Part shown: piece by piece, positions 11,371 to 19,158 of the stretch
Layout of the letters: each line of letters begins with the position of its first letter
How positions within the stretch are numbered: position 1 is the stretch's first letter
Assembly: GCA_030148225.1 (NCBI GenBank)
Contig: JASBTX010000007.1
Coordinates: 1-64,000 of the forward strand
DNA: 64,000 nucleotides
Direction of reading: 5' to 3'
Source of the DNA: Paracoccaceae bacterium
GTDB lineage: Bacteria > Pseudomonadota > Alphaproteobacteria > Rhodobacterales > Rhodobacteraceae
Translations under genes and position numbers: made by a program
The notes under the pieces: generated by a model
What the model was told of the DNA's origin: nothing
Databases searched by the model: none
Seen by the model: the letters and a program-made list of their open reading frames with translations, nothing else

Positions 11371-12909
11371 TCAGCGCCCCTTGAACAGCCCGCCCAGAAT
11401 GCCGCGCACGATCCGGCGTCCGGTCGCGCCCTTCAACTCCTTGATCAGCGCGCCGGTCAGCGCCTCGCCGATGCTGTCGCGTTCCACCCGGCGGCTGCCG
11501 CCGCGTGCCCGTCCGCCATCATATCGCCGTCCGGCGGTGAATTCGCGTGTCCCTGCCGGTGCTGCCGCCTCGGCCTCTTCGGCTGCTTCCGCTTCGCGCG
11601 CGGCGGCCTCTGCGCGGGCGCGCAGCCGTTCAAAGGCGCTGTCGCGATCCAGCGCCGCCTCGTATTTGCCGGCAATATGGCTGGCGGCGATCACGCCGGC
11701 ACGCTCATCAGACGTGATTGGCCCGAGCTGGGATGACGGGGGTCGGATCAGCGTCCGTTCGGCCATGCCGGGCACGCCCTTTTTCTCCAGCATCGAGGTG
11801 ACGGCCTCGCCCACGCCGACCTCGCGGATGGCCTGGGCAATGTCGAAACGCGGATTGTCGCGATAGGTCTCGGCGGCGGCCTTCAGTTCCTTGCGGTCCT
11901 TGCCCGTAAAGGCCCTGAGCGCATGCTGAACGCGGTTGCCCAGCTGGCCCAGCACGTCGTCAGGCACGTCGGCGGGGTTCTGGGTGATGAAAAACACGCC
12001 CACCCCCTTGGACCGGATCAGCCGGGCCACCTGCTCGACCTTGTCCATCAGCGCCTTGGGGGCATCGTCAAACAAGAGATGTGCCTCGTCAAAGAAGAAG
12101 ACCAGCTTCGGCTTGTCGGGATTGCCCACCTCGGGCAGCGTTTCGAAGAGTTCGGACAAGAGCCAGAGCAGGAAAGTGGCATAAAGTTTGGGCGCGCCCA
12201 TCAGCCGGTCGGAGGCAAGGATATTGATTCGCCCGCGCCCTTCGGAATCGACAGAAATGATGTCTTCCAGCGCCAGCGCCGGCTCTCCGAAGAGCGACAG
12301 GCCACCCTGATTTTCAAGGCTGAGCAGATTGCGCTGGATCGCCCCGACCGAGGCGGTCGTGACATTGCCGTAGCGCAGCGACAATTCGCGCGCATTCTGA
12401 CCGACCCAGACAAGGAGCGCCTGCAAATCCTTCAGATCGAGAAGCGGCAGCGCCTCTTCATCGGCGACCCGAAAGGCGATATTGAGCACACCTTCCTGCG
12501 CTTCGGTCAGCTCGAGGAGCTGGCTGAGGAGCAAGGGGCCCATCTCGGCCACCGTTGTGCGCACCGGGTGGCCCTGCTCGCCATAAATGTCCCAGAAGGT
12601 CACGGGAAAGGCATCGTAGCTGTAGGTCTCGGCAAAGCCAATGGTTTCGGCGCGCTTCATGAAGGCCGCGTGCAGTTTGAATTCCGGGCTTCCGGCCTTG
12701 GCCAGCCCCGAGAGATCGCCCTTCACATCGGCCAGAAAGACCGGCACGCCATGGGCAGCAAAACCCTCAGCCAGAATTTGCAGCGTCACGGTCTTGCCCG
12801 TTCCTGTCGCACCGGCAATCAGTCCGTGGCGGTTGGCATATTCGAGCTTGAGCATCTGGGGCACGCCGTAGCCCTCGCCGCCGCCACCGATGAAAATCTC
12901 CTGTGACAT
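11371..12909 (-). CDS. HerA/VirB4-like ATPase (DUF853 family)
   Basis: This 512-residue P-loop ATPase belongs to the DUF853 (helicase HerA-like C-terminal) family. Walker A is GATGTGKT at residues 33-40, and Walker B is [13 protein letters not shown] near residue 260, followed by the [11 protein letters not shown] sensor region. The C-terminal third is an Ala/Glu/Arg-rich helical tail ending in [15 protein letters not shown]. The family is cytosolic and its role is poorly known; DNA translocation or repair is inferred from HerA. I chose ATG at 12909 ([12 protein letters not shown]) because a GGAAGCG ribosome site precedes it; longer in-frame starts add a non-conserved head. Confidence 0.85.
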   Translation of the reverse strand: MSQEIFIGGGGEGYGVPQMLKLEYANRHGLIAGATGTGKTVTLQILAEGFAAHGVPVFLADVKGDLSGLAKAGSPEFKLHAAFMKRAETIGFAETYSYDAFPVTFWDIYGEQGHPVRTTVAEMGPLLLSQLLELTEAQEGVLNIAFRVADEEALPLLDLKDLQALLVWVGQNARELSLRYGNVTTASVGAIQRNLLSLENQGGLSLFGEPALALEDIISVDSEGRGRINILASDRLMGAPKLYATFLLWLLSELFETLPEVGNPDKPKLVFFFDEAHLLFDDAPKALMDKVEQVARLIRSKGVGVFFITQNPADVPDDVLGQLGNRVQHALRAFTGKDRKELKAAAETYRDNPRFDIAQAIREVGVGEAVTSMLEKKGVPGMAERTLIRPPSSQLGPITSDERAGVIAASHIAGKYEAALDRDSAFERLRARAEAAAREAEAAEEAEAAAPAGTREFTAGRRYDGGRARGGSRRVERDSIGEALTGALIKELKGATGRRIVRGILGGLFKGR

Positions 12910-12953
12910 TTCGCTTCCCATTGAAAAACCCTGTCTTGCGCACAAACGGTTAA

Positions 12954-13058
12954 CCATTCTCGTCCAGAATGGCCAGCGGTCCCGCCCGATCATGCGGATG
13001 GCGGGGCTGGTATTTCCTCCTTGTCAGACTGGCCGCCTTCCGGGCGGCCTCTTTTTTT
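12954..13058 (+). ncRNA. Candidate small RNA with anti-Shine-Dalgarno linker
   Basis: Two hairpins stand back to back: CCATTCT/AGAATGG (12954-12972, 5-base loop) and CCAGC..CCCGCC/GGCGGG.GCTGG (12973-13010, with a 3-base bulge). A single-stranded linker with CCTCCTT (13016-13022), the complement of the ribosome-binding consensus, comes next. The end is an intrinsic terminator at 13031-13058. This layout is that of a trans-acting regulatory RNA about 100 nucleotides long. No good promoter was found upstream. The alternative is a structured 5' leader of the HerA-like gene on the other strand, but the T-run only fits plus-strand transcription. Confidence 0.45.
13031..13058 (+). terminator. Intrinsic terminator of the first candidate RNA
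   Basis: The stem GGCCGCC/GGCGGCC (13031-13037 with 13043-13049, 5-base loop) is followed by CTC and seven T residues. No plus-strand protein gene lies upstream that it could end. Confidence 0.75.
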
Positions 13059-13184
13059 GGGGCGCTCCGGCCGGGGCAGTTTTGGTCTGGTCACGCGAGG
13101 TCGCCACGCGGCGCAGGGCGCAAACAGGCGTTTCGGGCAAAAAGTAAAATTTTCGTTGACGCGGGGCGGGCTGCGGCTTAGCCT

Positions 13185-13259
13185 GCGCTCAATGATGAAG
13201 TCGGCCTGTCCGACGGGGAGAGAAATGGAAAGAGGACCGCAAGGTCCTTTTTCTTTTTT
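13185..13259 (+). ncRNA. Second candidate small RNA or leader transcript
   Basis: A possible promoter, TTGACG at 13156 and TAGCCT at 13179 (17-base spacer), precedes a hairpin GTCGG/CCGAC (13200-13214), a purine-rich linker GGGGAGAGAAATGG, and an intrinsic terminator (13233-13259). The transcript would be about 70-75 nucleotides. The linker also looks like a ribosome site followed by ATG at 13225, which would open a 51-codon frame (to 13380) running through the terminator. A short leader peptide controlling read-through into the IalB gene is therefore an alternative. Confidence 0.4.
13233..13259 (+). terminator. Intrinsic terminator with GCAA tetraloop
   Basis: AGGACC/GGTCCT encloses a GCAA tetraloop (13233-13248) and runs into a T-rich tail with a single C. 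It is a textbook rho-independent terminator on the plus strand, 178 bases before the IalB gene. Confidence 0.8.
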
Positions 13260-13436
13260 GGGGCTTCTGAAACCGGCGTGTCCCACCAAAGGCGCCGCCC
13301 CTTTTGCGGGTTGCTGTTTCGATTTTGGCAACCGGCGGACGCGATTGCGGCGATTGACCACTCCCTGTTTTTTGACCTGACAGCGCGGCGGACAAATGCT
13401 AAGCAACTCCGGAATTTGCCAATCCATGGAAAACCT

Positions 13437-14012
13437 ATGAATCGCCTGATATCCGCCCTTGCCCTTGCCACCGGTTTCGCCCTTTCGGGGGGTGCCTTAG
13501 CGCAGGAAAATTCCGAATCCACCATCGCCGGCGACCTGTCGCTCGGCCAGAGCGAAGCAACAGAGGTGGGGCAGAACTATTTCAAGGAAGCCTCGGGCGA
13601 TTGGGCGCTGCGCTGCGTCAAGACCGAGGATGGCAACGACCCCTGCCAGATGTATCAGCTCTTGCGCGATGTCGATAATACGCCGACGGCAGAAATCGCG
13701 CTCTTCAAGCTGCCCGCCGGTGGTCAGGCCGTGCTGGGTGCCACGATCGTGACCCCGCTCGAGACGTTGCTGACGCAGCAGATTTCGCTGACGGTCGATG
13801 ACAATGCGGGCAAGCGCTATCCGTTTTCGTGGTGCACCCGTTCGGGCTGCATCGCGCGGGTGGGCTTTACCGAAAGCGATGTAGATGCCTTCAAGAAGGG
13901 AAATGCGGCGGTCATGGCCATCGTGCCCGTGGCCAACCCGGCAGGCACGGTTGATCTGACGATTTCGCTCAAGGGTTTTACCAAATCGCTCGAGATGATC
14001 CCGCAGAACTGA
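13437..14012 (+). CDS. Invasion-associated locus B (IalB) family secreted protein
   Basis: This 191-residue protein has a Sec signal peptide (residues 1-22, cleavage after GGALA). The mature part contains the IalB family core: WALRCVKTEDGNDPCQMYQLL with two cysteines, and WCTRSGCIARVGF with two more, probably two disulfides in the periplasm. The family is named after a Bartonella invasion factor but is widespread in free-living alphaproteobacteria, where its role is unknown. The ATG at 13437 is chosen because the signal peptide begins there. The two terminators upstream suggest regulated expression. Confidence 0.88.
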   Translation: MNRLISALALATGFALSGGALAQENSESTIAGDLSLGQSEATEVGQNYFKEASGDWALRCVKTEDGNDPCQMYQLLRDVDNTPTAEIALFKLPAGGQAVLGATIVTPLETLLTQQISLTVDDNAGKRYPFSWCTRSGCIARVGFTESDVDAFKKGNAAVMAIVPVANPAGTVDLTISLKGFTKSLEMIPQN

Positions 14013-14024
14013 GCCGACGGATGC

Positions 14025-14087
14025 AGGGGGGCTTTGCCCCCGGCCCGTCAGGCCGGGCCTCCCCCAAGGTATTGGGGGAACAATGAA
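14025..14087. repeat. Intergenic repeat copy B (minus orientation)
   Basis: Read on the minus strand, the 87-base gap between convergent genes contains TTCATTGTTC (plus 14078-14087), AATACCT (plus 14067-14073), the hairpin CCCGGCC/GGCCGGG, and then GGGGGC/GCCCCC with a 3-base loop (plus 14026-14040). Element order and spacing match copies A and C. Confidence 0.8.
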
Positions 14088-14099
14088 ACCAGCCGGGCC

Positions 14100-15311
14100 T
14101 CAGGGGGCGCGGCGCAGTGCCAGCACCGCGTTGAGCCCGCCAAAGGCAAAAGCGTTCGAGAGCGCGATATCGATCTTTGCCGCGCGCGCGGTGTTGGGCA
14201 CGATATCAAGTGCGCATTCGGGATCGGGTTCCTGATAGCCGATCGTTGGCGCGATGATGCCGTCGCGGAGCGCCATGATACAGGCCAGCAATTCGACAGC
14301 ACCGGTGCCGCCGATCAGGTGGCCATGCATGGATTTCGTTGACGAGATCATCAGTCGGTCGGCATGCGGGCCAAAGACATCGGCAACAGCCGCGCATTCG
14401 GTTTTGTCATTGGCGGCGGTGCCGGTGCCGTGGGCGTTGATATAGCCGACGCTGGCGGGGTCAATTCCCGCATCCGAGAGGGCGCCCGCCATGGCGCGGG
14501 CCGCGCCCTGTTTCGACGGCATCACGATATCGGCCGCGTCCGACGTCATGGCAAAGCCGATCACCTCGGCCAGTATCTCGGCACCGCGGGCGCGGGCATG
14601 TTCAAATTCCTCGAATACGAATATCGCGGCGCCTTCACCCTGGACCATGCCGTTGCGGTTGGCCGAAAAGGGCCGGCAGGCATCGCGCGACATAACGCGC
14701 AGCCCTTCCCAGGCCTTGATGCCGCCGAAACAGAGCATCGATTCCGATCCGCCCGTGACCATGACCTGTGCCATGCCCGCGCGCACCAGCTGAAACGCCT
14801 GTCCCATCGCGTGGTTTGATGAGGCGCAGGCCGTCGAAACGGTAAATCCCGGCCCCTTGAGATTGTAGGTCATCGAGATATGGCTGGCGGCGGCATTGTT
14901 CATCAGCTTGGGCACGACAAAGGGATGAACGCGGTTTTTGCCGTCTTCGTAGACAGTGCGGTAATTGTCGTCCCATGTATTGACCCCGCCTGCCGCCGTG
15001 CCGAGCACGACGCCCGCGCGGGCGGCAAGCTCACCCGTGAATGTCAGGCCGGATTGGGCAATCGCCTCTTTCGCGGCCAGCATCGTAAACTGGGTGAAAC
15101 GGTCATAGAGCGATATCTGCTGACGATTGTAATGCGCTTCGGGATCATAGCCGCGCACCTGCCCGCCGATCTGGATCGACAGTCGTTCAACGTCACGCGT
15201 GCTGAGCTGCCCGATACCAAGCTGGCCCTCGCGCATCGCCGCGAGGGTTGAGGGCGCATCATGGCCGAGGGCGTTTATGGTGCCCTGACCGGTGATGACG
15301 ACCCGCTTCAT
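14100..15311 (-). CDS. Beta-ketoacyl-ACP synthase (FabF-like), specialised copy
   Basis: This 403-residue thiolase-fold condensing enzyme extends an acyl chain on acyl carrier protein. The catalytic triad is complete: C162 in STACASSNH, H294 in NAHGTGT and H331 in STKSMHGHLIGG, with K326 as the usual structural lysine. It overlaps the upstream acyl carrier protein gene by 4 bases (ATGA). This private carrier, with lpxD next to it, suggests a dedicated role in a lipid A or other envelope acyl chain rather than bulk fatty acid synthesis. That role is inference. Confidence 0.88.
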   Translation of the reverse strand: MKRVVITGQGTINALGHDAPSTLAAMREGQLGIGQLSTRDVERLSIQIGGQVRGYDPEAHYNRQQISLYDRFTQFTMLAAKEAIAQSGLTFTGELAARAGVVLGTAAGGVNTWDDNYRTVYEDGKNRVHPFVVPKLMNNAAASHISMTYNLKGPGFTVSTACASSNHAMGQAFQLVRAGMAQVMVTGGSESMLCFGGIKAWEGLRVMSRDACRPFSANRNGMVQGEGAAIFVFEEFEHARARGAEILAEVIGFAMTSDAADIVMPSKQGAARAMAGALSDAGIDPASVGYINAHGTGTAANDKTECAAVADVFGPHADRLMISSTKSMHGHLIGGTGAVELLACIMALRDGIIAPTIGYQEPDPECALDIVPNTARAAKIDIALSNAFAFGGLNAVLALRRAP

Positions 15312-15577
15312 GCCGCCTGTTCTGCGACGAGCCCTTCGATAGCCTTGACGATCGAGGCAACGGAGGAAATGTCAAATCCGCTTTCTTCGGGCGCATTGGC
15401 ATTAAAAGGCACCTGGATATCAAAAGCCTCTTCCAGCGCAAAGATGCTTTCGACCAGGCCAAGGCTGTCTATGCCGAGATCGTCAAGCGTACTCTCGGGT
15501 GTGACATCACCGGGCTCGAGCATGGCCTGTTCGGCAATGATCGCGATCACGCGTTGTTCTACAGAAGACTCCATCAC
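15308..15577 (-). CDS. Acyl carrier protein, dedicated copy
   Basis: This 89-residue acidic protein has the phosphopantetheine attachment motif LGIDSLGLVES with Ser38. Length and charge fit an acyl carrier protein. Compared with the usual housekeeping AcpP (DSLD), it has DSLG, which, together with its coupling by a 4-base overlap to a condensing enzyme, marks it as a secondary, pathway-specific carrier. lpxD lies 28 bases upstream on the same strand, so the order of transcription is lpxD, carrier, condensing enzyme. Confidence 0.88.
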   Translation of the reverse strand: MMESSVEQRVIAIIAEQAMLEPGDVTPESTLDDLGIDSLGLVESIFALEEAFDIQVPFNANAPEESGFDISSVASIVKAIEGLVAEQAA

Positions 15578-15605
15578 CCGATCCCCCGCGGTTCCTGCCG
15601 GTCAT

Positions 15606-16694
15606 CTAGTCGGTTTCAGGGTCTTTTGGAACCCGGTTTTGCAGATCGCGCACCTGATCGAAAAGGCGCGGCAGGCGGCGGAGGGCCTGATTGATCTTGA
15701 TCTGGTTATCCATCCTGACACCGGGATAGCCCCAGAGCACGCGGCCAGCGGGCACGTTGGTAAAGATTTTGGTTGCGCCGCCCAGCACGACATCATCGCC
15801 AATAAAGATATTGTCGCTGATCCCGCACTGACCGGCCATGACAACGCGGTCGCCCACCCGGGTGGAGCCCGCAATGCCGACCAGGGCACAAAGCAGACAG
15901 TCCCGACCGACCTCGACATTGTGTCCCACCTGGACAAGATTATCGATCTTGGTGCCGTCGCCGACAGATGTCGGGCGGATCGTGCCGCTGTCAATCGTGG
16001 CATTCGATCCGATCTCGACATCGTCGCCAATGCGCACGCCGCCCGCCGAATGGATGCGCGTCCAGCTTTGTGCGGCAGTGTCCTGAGCTTTGCCCAGACC
16101 TTCGCGCGCGCTTTCGACCCGGGATTTTTCTGGCGTAACATAGGAAAATCCGTCGCCACCGATCACCGCATTTGGCTGTGCGATCAGGCCACGCCCGATG
16201 ACGACATGGGCGCCAATCCGCACGCCCGGATGGATCAGCGCGTCAGCACCGATCCTGGTATGGGCACCGATACTGACATGGGCGGCGATGCGCGCACCCG
16301 CACCAATCTCTACACCCGCCCCGATCACCACAAAGGGGCCGATGGCCGCGCCTTCGCCCAGTGTGACATCCGGCGCGATACAGGCAGTGGGGTGAATGCC
16401 GGGTCCGATATCGGGACCCGGGTCGAGCATGCGCGTCAGGCCGGACATGACAAAGCGCGGACGTGGTGCGAAAATCGCCGCCGACAGACCAAATGCTTGC
16501 CAATCGGCATCCGGCCAGAGGATTGCCGCACGCGCACCCCCCGCCTTCAGTCCGTCTTCGTATTTCGGTGACATGGCGATCGCCAGATCATCCGGGCCGG
16601 CTTCGGCAGGTTCGGCGGCGCCTGAAATCACAAAATCGCCGTCGCCCTGGAATTCGGCACCAAGCTCGGCGGCTATATCGCGGATGGAATGCAC
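15606..16694 (-). CDS. lpxD: UDP-3-O-acylglucosamine N-acyltransferase
   Basis: LpxD adds the second (N-linked) 3-hydroxyacyl chain in lipid A synthesis, using acyl-ACP. The 362-residue protein has the N-terminal uridine-binding region (about 1-100) and a long run of left-handed beta-helix hexapeptides (about 110-330), with VRIGDDVEIGSNATIDSG and VQVGHNVEVG as family landmarks. The catalytic His is probably the H of RIHSAGGV. It is separated from the usual lpxA-lpxB-fabZ neighbours; here it sits with a private acyl carrier and a condensing enzyme, which could supply its acyl donor. Confidence 0.93.
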   Translation of the reverse strand: MHSIRDIAAELGAEFQGDGDFVISGAAEPAEAGPDDLAIAMSPKYEDGLKAGGARAAILWPDADWQAFGLSAAIFAPRPRFVMSGLTRMLDPGPDIGPGIHPTACIAPDVTLGEGAAIGPFVVIGAGVEIGAGARIAAHVSIGAHTRIGADALIHPGVRIGAHVVIGRGLIAQPNAVIGGDGFSYVTPEKSRVESAREGLGKAQDTAAQSWTRIHSAGGVRIGDDVEIGSNATIDSGTIRPTSVGDGTKIDNLVQVGHNVEVGRDCLLCALVGIAGSTRVGDRVVMAGQCGISDNIFIGDDVVLGGATKIFTNVPAGRVLWGYPGVRMDNQIKINQALRRLPRLFDQVRDLQNRVPKDPETD

Positions 16695-17308
16695 GTTGAT
16701 GTTTCCCTGATACCTCTGGTCATAGCGGATCCAGCGCCCACCGCAGCACTATCAATAGACCGCAGGAAAACAAAGCGCCAGTGCAGGAGAAAAACATGGC
16801 AAAGCACCCAACCCGCCCACTGACTGGCGAATCGCCCACAAAAAGCAGCGCCGCGTGTCAGATCCTCCCACAGCGAGGTGGATCAGCCTAATGGCGCTGC
16901 CGGAGCCACGAGGTGCTAGACTAGACACGGCAGAATCCCACCGCCGGGATGCCTTCGGAGCGCCATCAAACTGCCTCTGGTCAAGATGCGAGTGCAGACT
17001 CCATCCGTTCAGGACAGGACAGATGAAAAATGAAGTAAAAAAACTTTGGAAGTCATAGAATTTTTCCCGGTGCGTAGAAGTGATTTTTGCCACAAGATAT
17101 AGCGGACCGTTGGCTACGGTTCACGATCTCTGGGGAAACCTGCAACGCAAAATGAGCGAAAATTTGCCGCCGCGCTAGGGGCGCATCAAAAAACATCAAT
17201 AGTTTCCTTTGTAATTGTTTCGAATTGTGTCATAAGCACGTCAGCTTGGGGGCAAAAATTGTAACCCGCTGATTAATTGGGTAAATGCGACGGGACACGC
17301 AGGACCAA
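16695..17308. other. 614-base gap with no supported gene
   Basis: Open frames on both strands (for example 16752-17093 minus and 16855-17058 plus) lack recognisable domains, good ribosome sites and typical codon use. GC content falls clearly after about 17000. A small dyad, CCGTTGGCTACGG, lies near 17107. The last 100 bases are AT-rich and probably carry the promoter of the M15 peptidase gene, but no clear consensus boxes were found. Confidence 0.6.
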
Positions 17309-17878
17309 ATGGCACTAGAATACTCTACCGACATCACGAGACGCGGCATTTTGCGGGCCTTTGCCGCAACCGCGATCACCGCAGCACCGGTTATGTCCAA
17401 CGCTTTCGCAATCTCACGCGGTGCCGGTGATATCCGGCGCTTCAGCGCGTCTTCGGGCCGCACGGGTGAGAGTATCGATACGATCTACTGGATCGAAGGA
17501 AAATACATCAAGGAAGCGCTGAAGGAAATCAATCACTTCATGCGTGACTGGCGGACAGATTCGGTCATTAATATCGACAGCCGCGCCATCGATATCATGG
17601 CTGCCGCGCATAACCTGCTGGATTCTTCGGAACCCTATCAGATGCTCTCGGGCTACCGGACCCCGCAGACGAATGCATTGCTGCGTTCACGCAGCCGTGG
17701 CGTTGCCAAAAACTCGTTGCACATGAAGGGTCAGGCCGCCGATCTGCGCCTCAGGGACCGCAGCGTCAGCCAGATGTCGCGCGCCGCCGCGTCGGTCTCG
17801 GCCGGGGGTGTAGGCCGCTATTCGCGGTCGAATTTCGTCCATATGGACTCGGGCCCGATCCGCATGTGGGGCCGCTGA
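17309..17878 (+). CDS. Tat-exported M15/DUF882-type murein peptidase
   Basis: This 189-residue protein starts with a twin-arginine signal (TRRGILRAFAATAITAAP). The rest is a peptidase M15A domain like YcbK/MepK: the SGYRTPQTNALLR region, the zinc-ligand block LHMKGQAADLRL (His and Asp) and the final FVHMDSGP histidine. It should cut peptidoglycan cross-links in the periplasm. ATG at 17309 is preferred because AGGA lies 5 bases upstream and the Tat motif starts soon after; the in-frame ATG at 17285 has no ribosome site. A terminator follows. Confidence 0.87.
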   Translation: MALEYSTDITRRGILRAFAATAITAAPVMSNAFAISRGAGDIRRFSASSGRTGESIDTIYWIEGKYIKEALKEINHFMRDWRTDSVINIDSRAIDIMAAAHNLLDSSEPYQMLSGYRTPQTNALLRSRSRGVAKNSLHMKGQAADLRLRDRSVSQMSRAAASVSAGGVGRYSRSNFVHMDSGPIRMWGR

Positions 17879-17906
17879 GCGCAAATTGCGTCAACCTTGT
17901 CCGCAG

Positions 17907-17929
17907 GCCGCCTCTCGGGGCGGCTTTTT
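17907..17929 (+). terminator. Intrinsic terminator after the M15 peptidase gene
   Basis: GCCGCC/GGCGGC with a 6-base loop (17907-17924) is followed by five T residues. It separates the peptidase gene from the valine operon. Confidence 0.8.
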
Positions 17930-18012
17930 GCATTTGGGGAACGGTATCTGCGCTTTTCACAGCGAATTAATTAATTTAACACTTGTTCAATAAATGCCGC
18001 CGGGGAGGAAAA

Positions 18013-19158
18013 ATGGATTTTGATCTGAGCGAGGAGCAGGTCGCCATCTTTGACATGGCGCATGGGTTCGGACAGGAACATATCGCCCCCTTCGCGCGTG
18101 AGTGGGAGCATGCGGGCGAAATACCCAAGGAACTGTGGCCGCGCATCGCCGAGCTTGGCTTTGGCGGATTGTTCGTGGACGAGGATTATGGCGGCGCGGG
18201 GCTGAGCCGGCTGGACGGCACCCTGATTTTCGAGGCGTTGTCAATGTCCTGCCCATCCGTCGCGGCGTTTCTGACCATCCACAACATGTGCTGCGGCATG
18301 ATGAACCGTTTCGGCACCGAGGCGATGAAATCGCGGCTATTGCCCGAAGCGGTCACGATGCAGAAGGTCTATTCCTATTGCCTGACCGAGCCCGGCTCGG
18401 GTTCGGATGCGGCGGCGCTGAAAACCCGCGCCGAACGCACGAACGAAGGCTATCGGCTGACCGGTACCAAGGCCTTTATCTCGGGCGGCGGGTATTCGGA
18501 TGCCTATATTGTCATGTCGCGCACCGGCGATGACGGCACACGCGGTATCTCGGCACTGGTGGTCGAGGCCGGCAGCGACGGGCTGAGCTATGGCGGCCTC
18601 GAGGACAAAATGGGCTGGCGCTCTCAGCCGACGCGGCAGGTGCAGATGGATGATTGCCCCGTGCCCGCCGAGAACCTGCTAGGCGAGGAAGGCGCAGGCT
18701 TCAGATACGCGATGGCCGGGCTGGATGGCGGGCGTCTGAACATCGCGGCCTGTTCGCTGGGCGGGGCGCAGGCAGCGCTGAACCAGACGCTGGACTATAT
18801 GCATGAACGCAAGGCCTTTGGCCGGTCGATTGACAGTTTTCAGGCACTGCAGTTCAAACTCGCCGATATGGAAATCGCCCTGAATGCCGGGCGCGTCTTT
18901 CTGCGTCAGGCCGCCGCCAAGCTGGACAGCGGTTCGCCCGATGCCAGCAAGCATTGCGCCATGGCCAAAGCCTTTGTTACCGAGAATTGCTCAAAGATTG
19001 CAAATACTTGTCTGCAGTTGCATGGCGGCTATGGCTATCTCGCGGATTATGGGGTTGAGAAACTGGTCAGGGATCTGCGCGTGCATGAAATCCTTGAAGG
19101 CACGAGCGAGATCATGCGCCTGATCATCTCGCGCCAGATGCTGGACGCGCGCAGGTGA
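18013..19158 (+). CDS. Isobutyryl-CoA dehydrogenase-type acyl-CoA dehydrogenase
   Basis: This 381-residue FAD enzyme oxidises a short branched acyl-CoA. Family motifs are YCLTEPGSGSDAAALKT (FAD/substrate region), ERKAFGRSI and HGGYGYLADY, and the catalytic base is E362 in LEGTSEIMR. Alone the sequence does not set chain specificity. The next two genes are 3-hydroxyisobutyryl-CoA hydrolase and 3-hydroxyisobutyrate dehydrogenase, so isobutyryl-CoA of valine breakdown is the likely substrate. GGAGG at 18003-18007 fixes the ATG at 18013; the stop overlaps the next start. Confidence 0.9.
   Translation: MDFDLSEEQVAIFDMAHGFGQEHIAPFAREWEHAGEIPKELWPRIAELGFGGLFVDEDYGGAGLSRLDGTLIFEALSMSCPSVAAFLTIHNMCCGMMNRFGTEAMKSRLLPEAVTMQKVYSYCLTEPGSGSDAAALKTRAERTNEGYRLTGTKAFISGGGYSDAYIVMSRTGDDGTRGISALVVEAGSDGLSYGGLEDKMGWRSQPTRQVQMDDCPVPAENLLGEEGAGFRYAMAGLDGGRLNIAACSLGGAQAALNQTLDYMHERKAFGRSIDSFQALQFKLADMEIALNAGRVFLRQAAAKLDSGSPDASKHCAMAKAFVTENCSKIANTCLQLHGGYGYLADYGVEKLVRDLRVHEILEGTSEIMRLIISRQMLDARR

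Larger units (their letters stand above)
12910..13436. other. 527-base intergenic region with RNA-like structure
   Basis: No conserved protein is encoded here, between the divergent HerA-like gene and the IalB gene. The region holds two consecutive transcription-unit-like structures, each ending in a strong plus-strand intrinsic terminator (listed separately), then a further hairpin (GGTTGC/GCAACC near 13309-13332). TTGACC near 13371 is a possible -35 element for the IalB gene, but a convincing -10 was not found. Confidence 0.6.

Noticed and set aside
15261-16571. A 436-codon frame opposite lpxD and the acyl carrier gene
   Set aside because: lpxD has intact hexapeptide repeats on the other strand; the opposing translation is the repetitive shadow of those repeats.
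16752-17093. A 113-codon minus-strand frame in the long gap
   Set aside because: No ribosome site, no domain, and unusual residue composition; most likely random.
17258-17280. TAAC-N7-TTAA resembling a CtrA site
   Set aside because: Only one half matches the TTAA-N7-TTAA consensus; too weak to report as a regulatory site.
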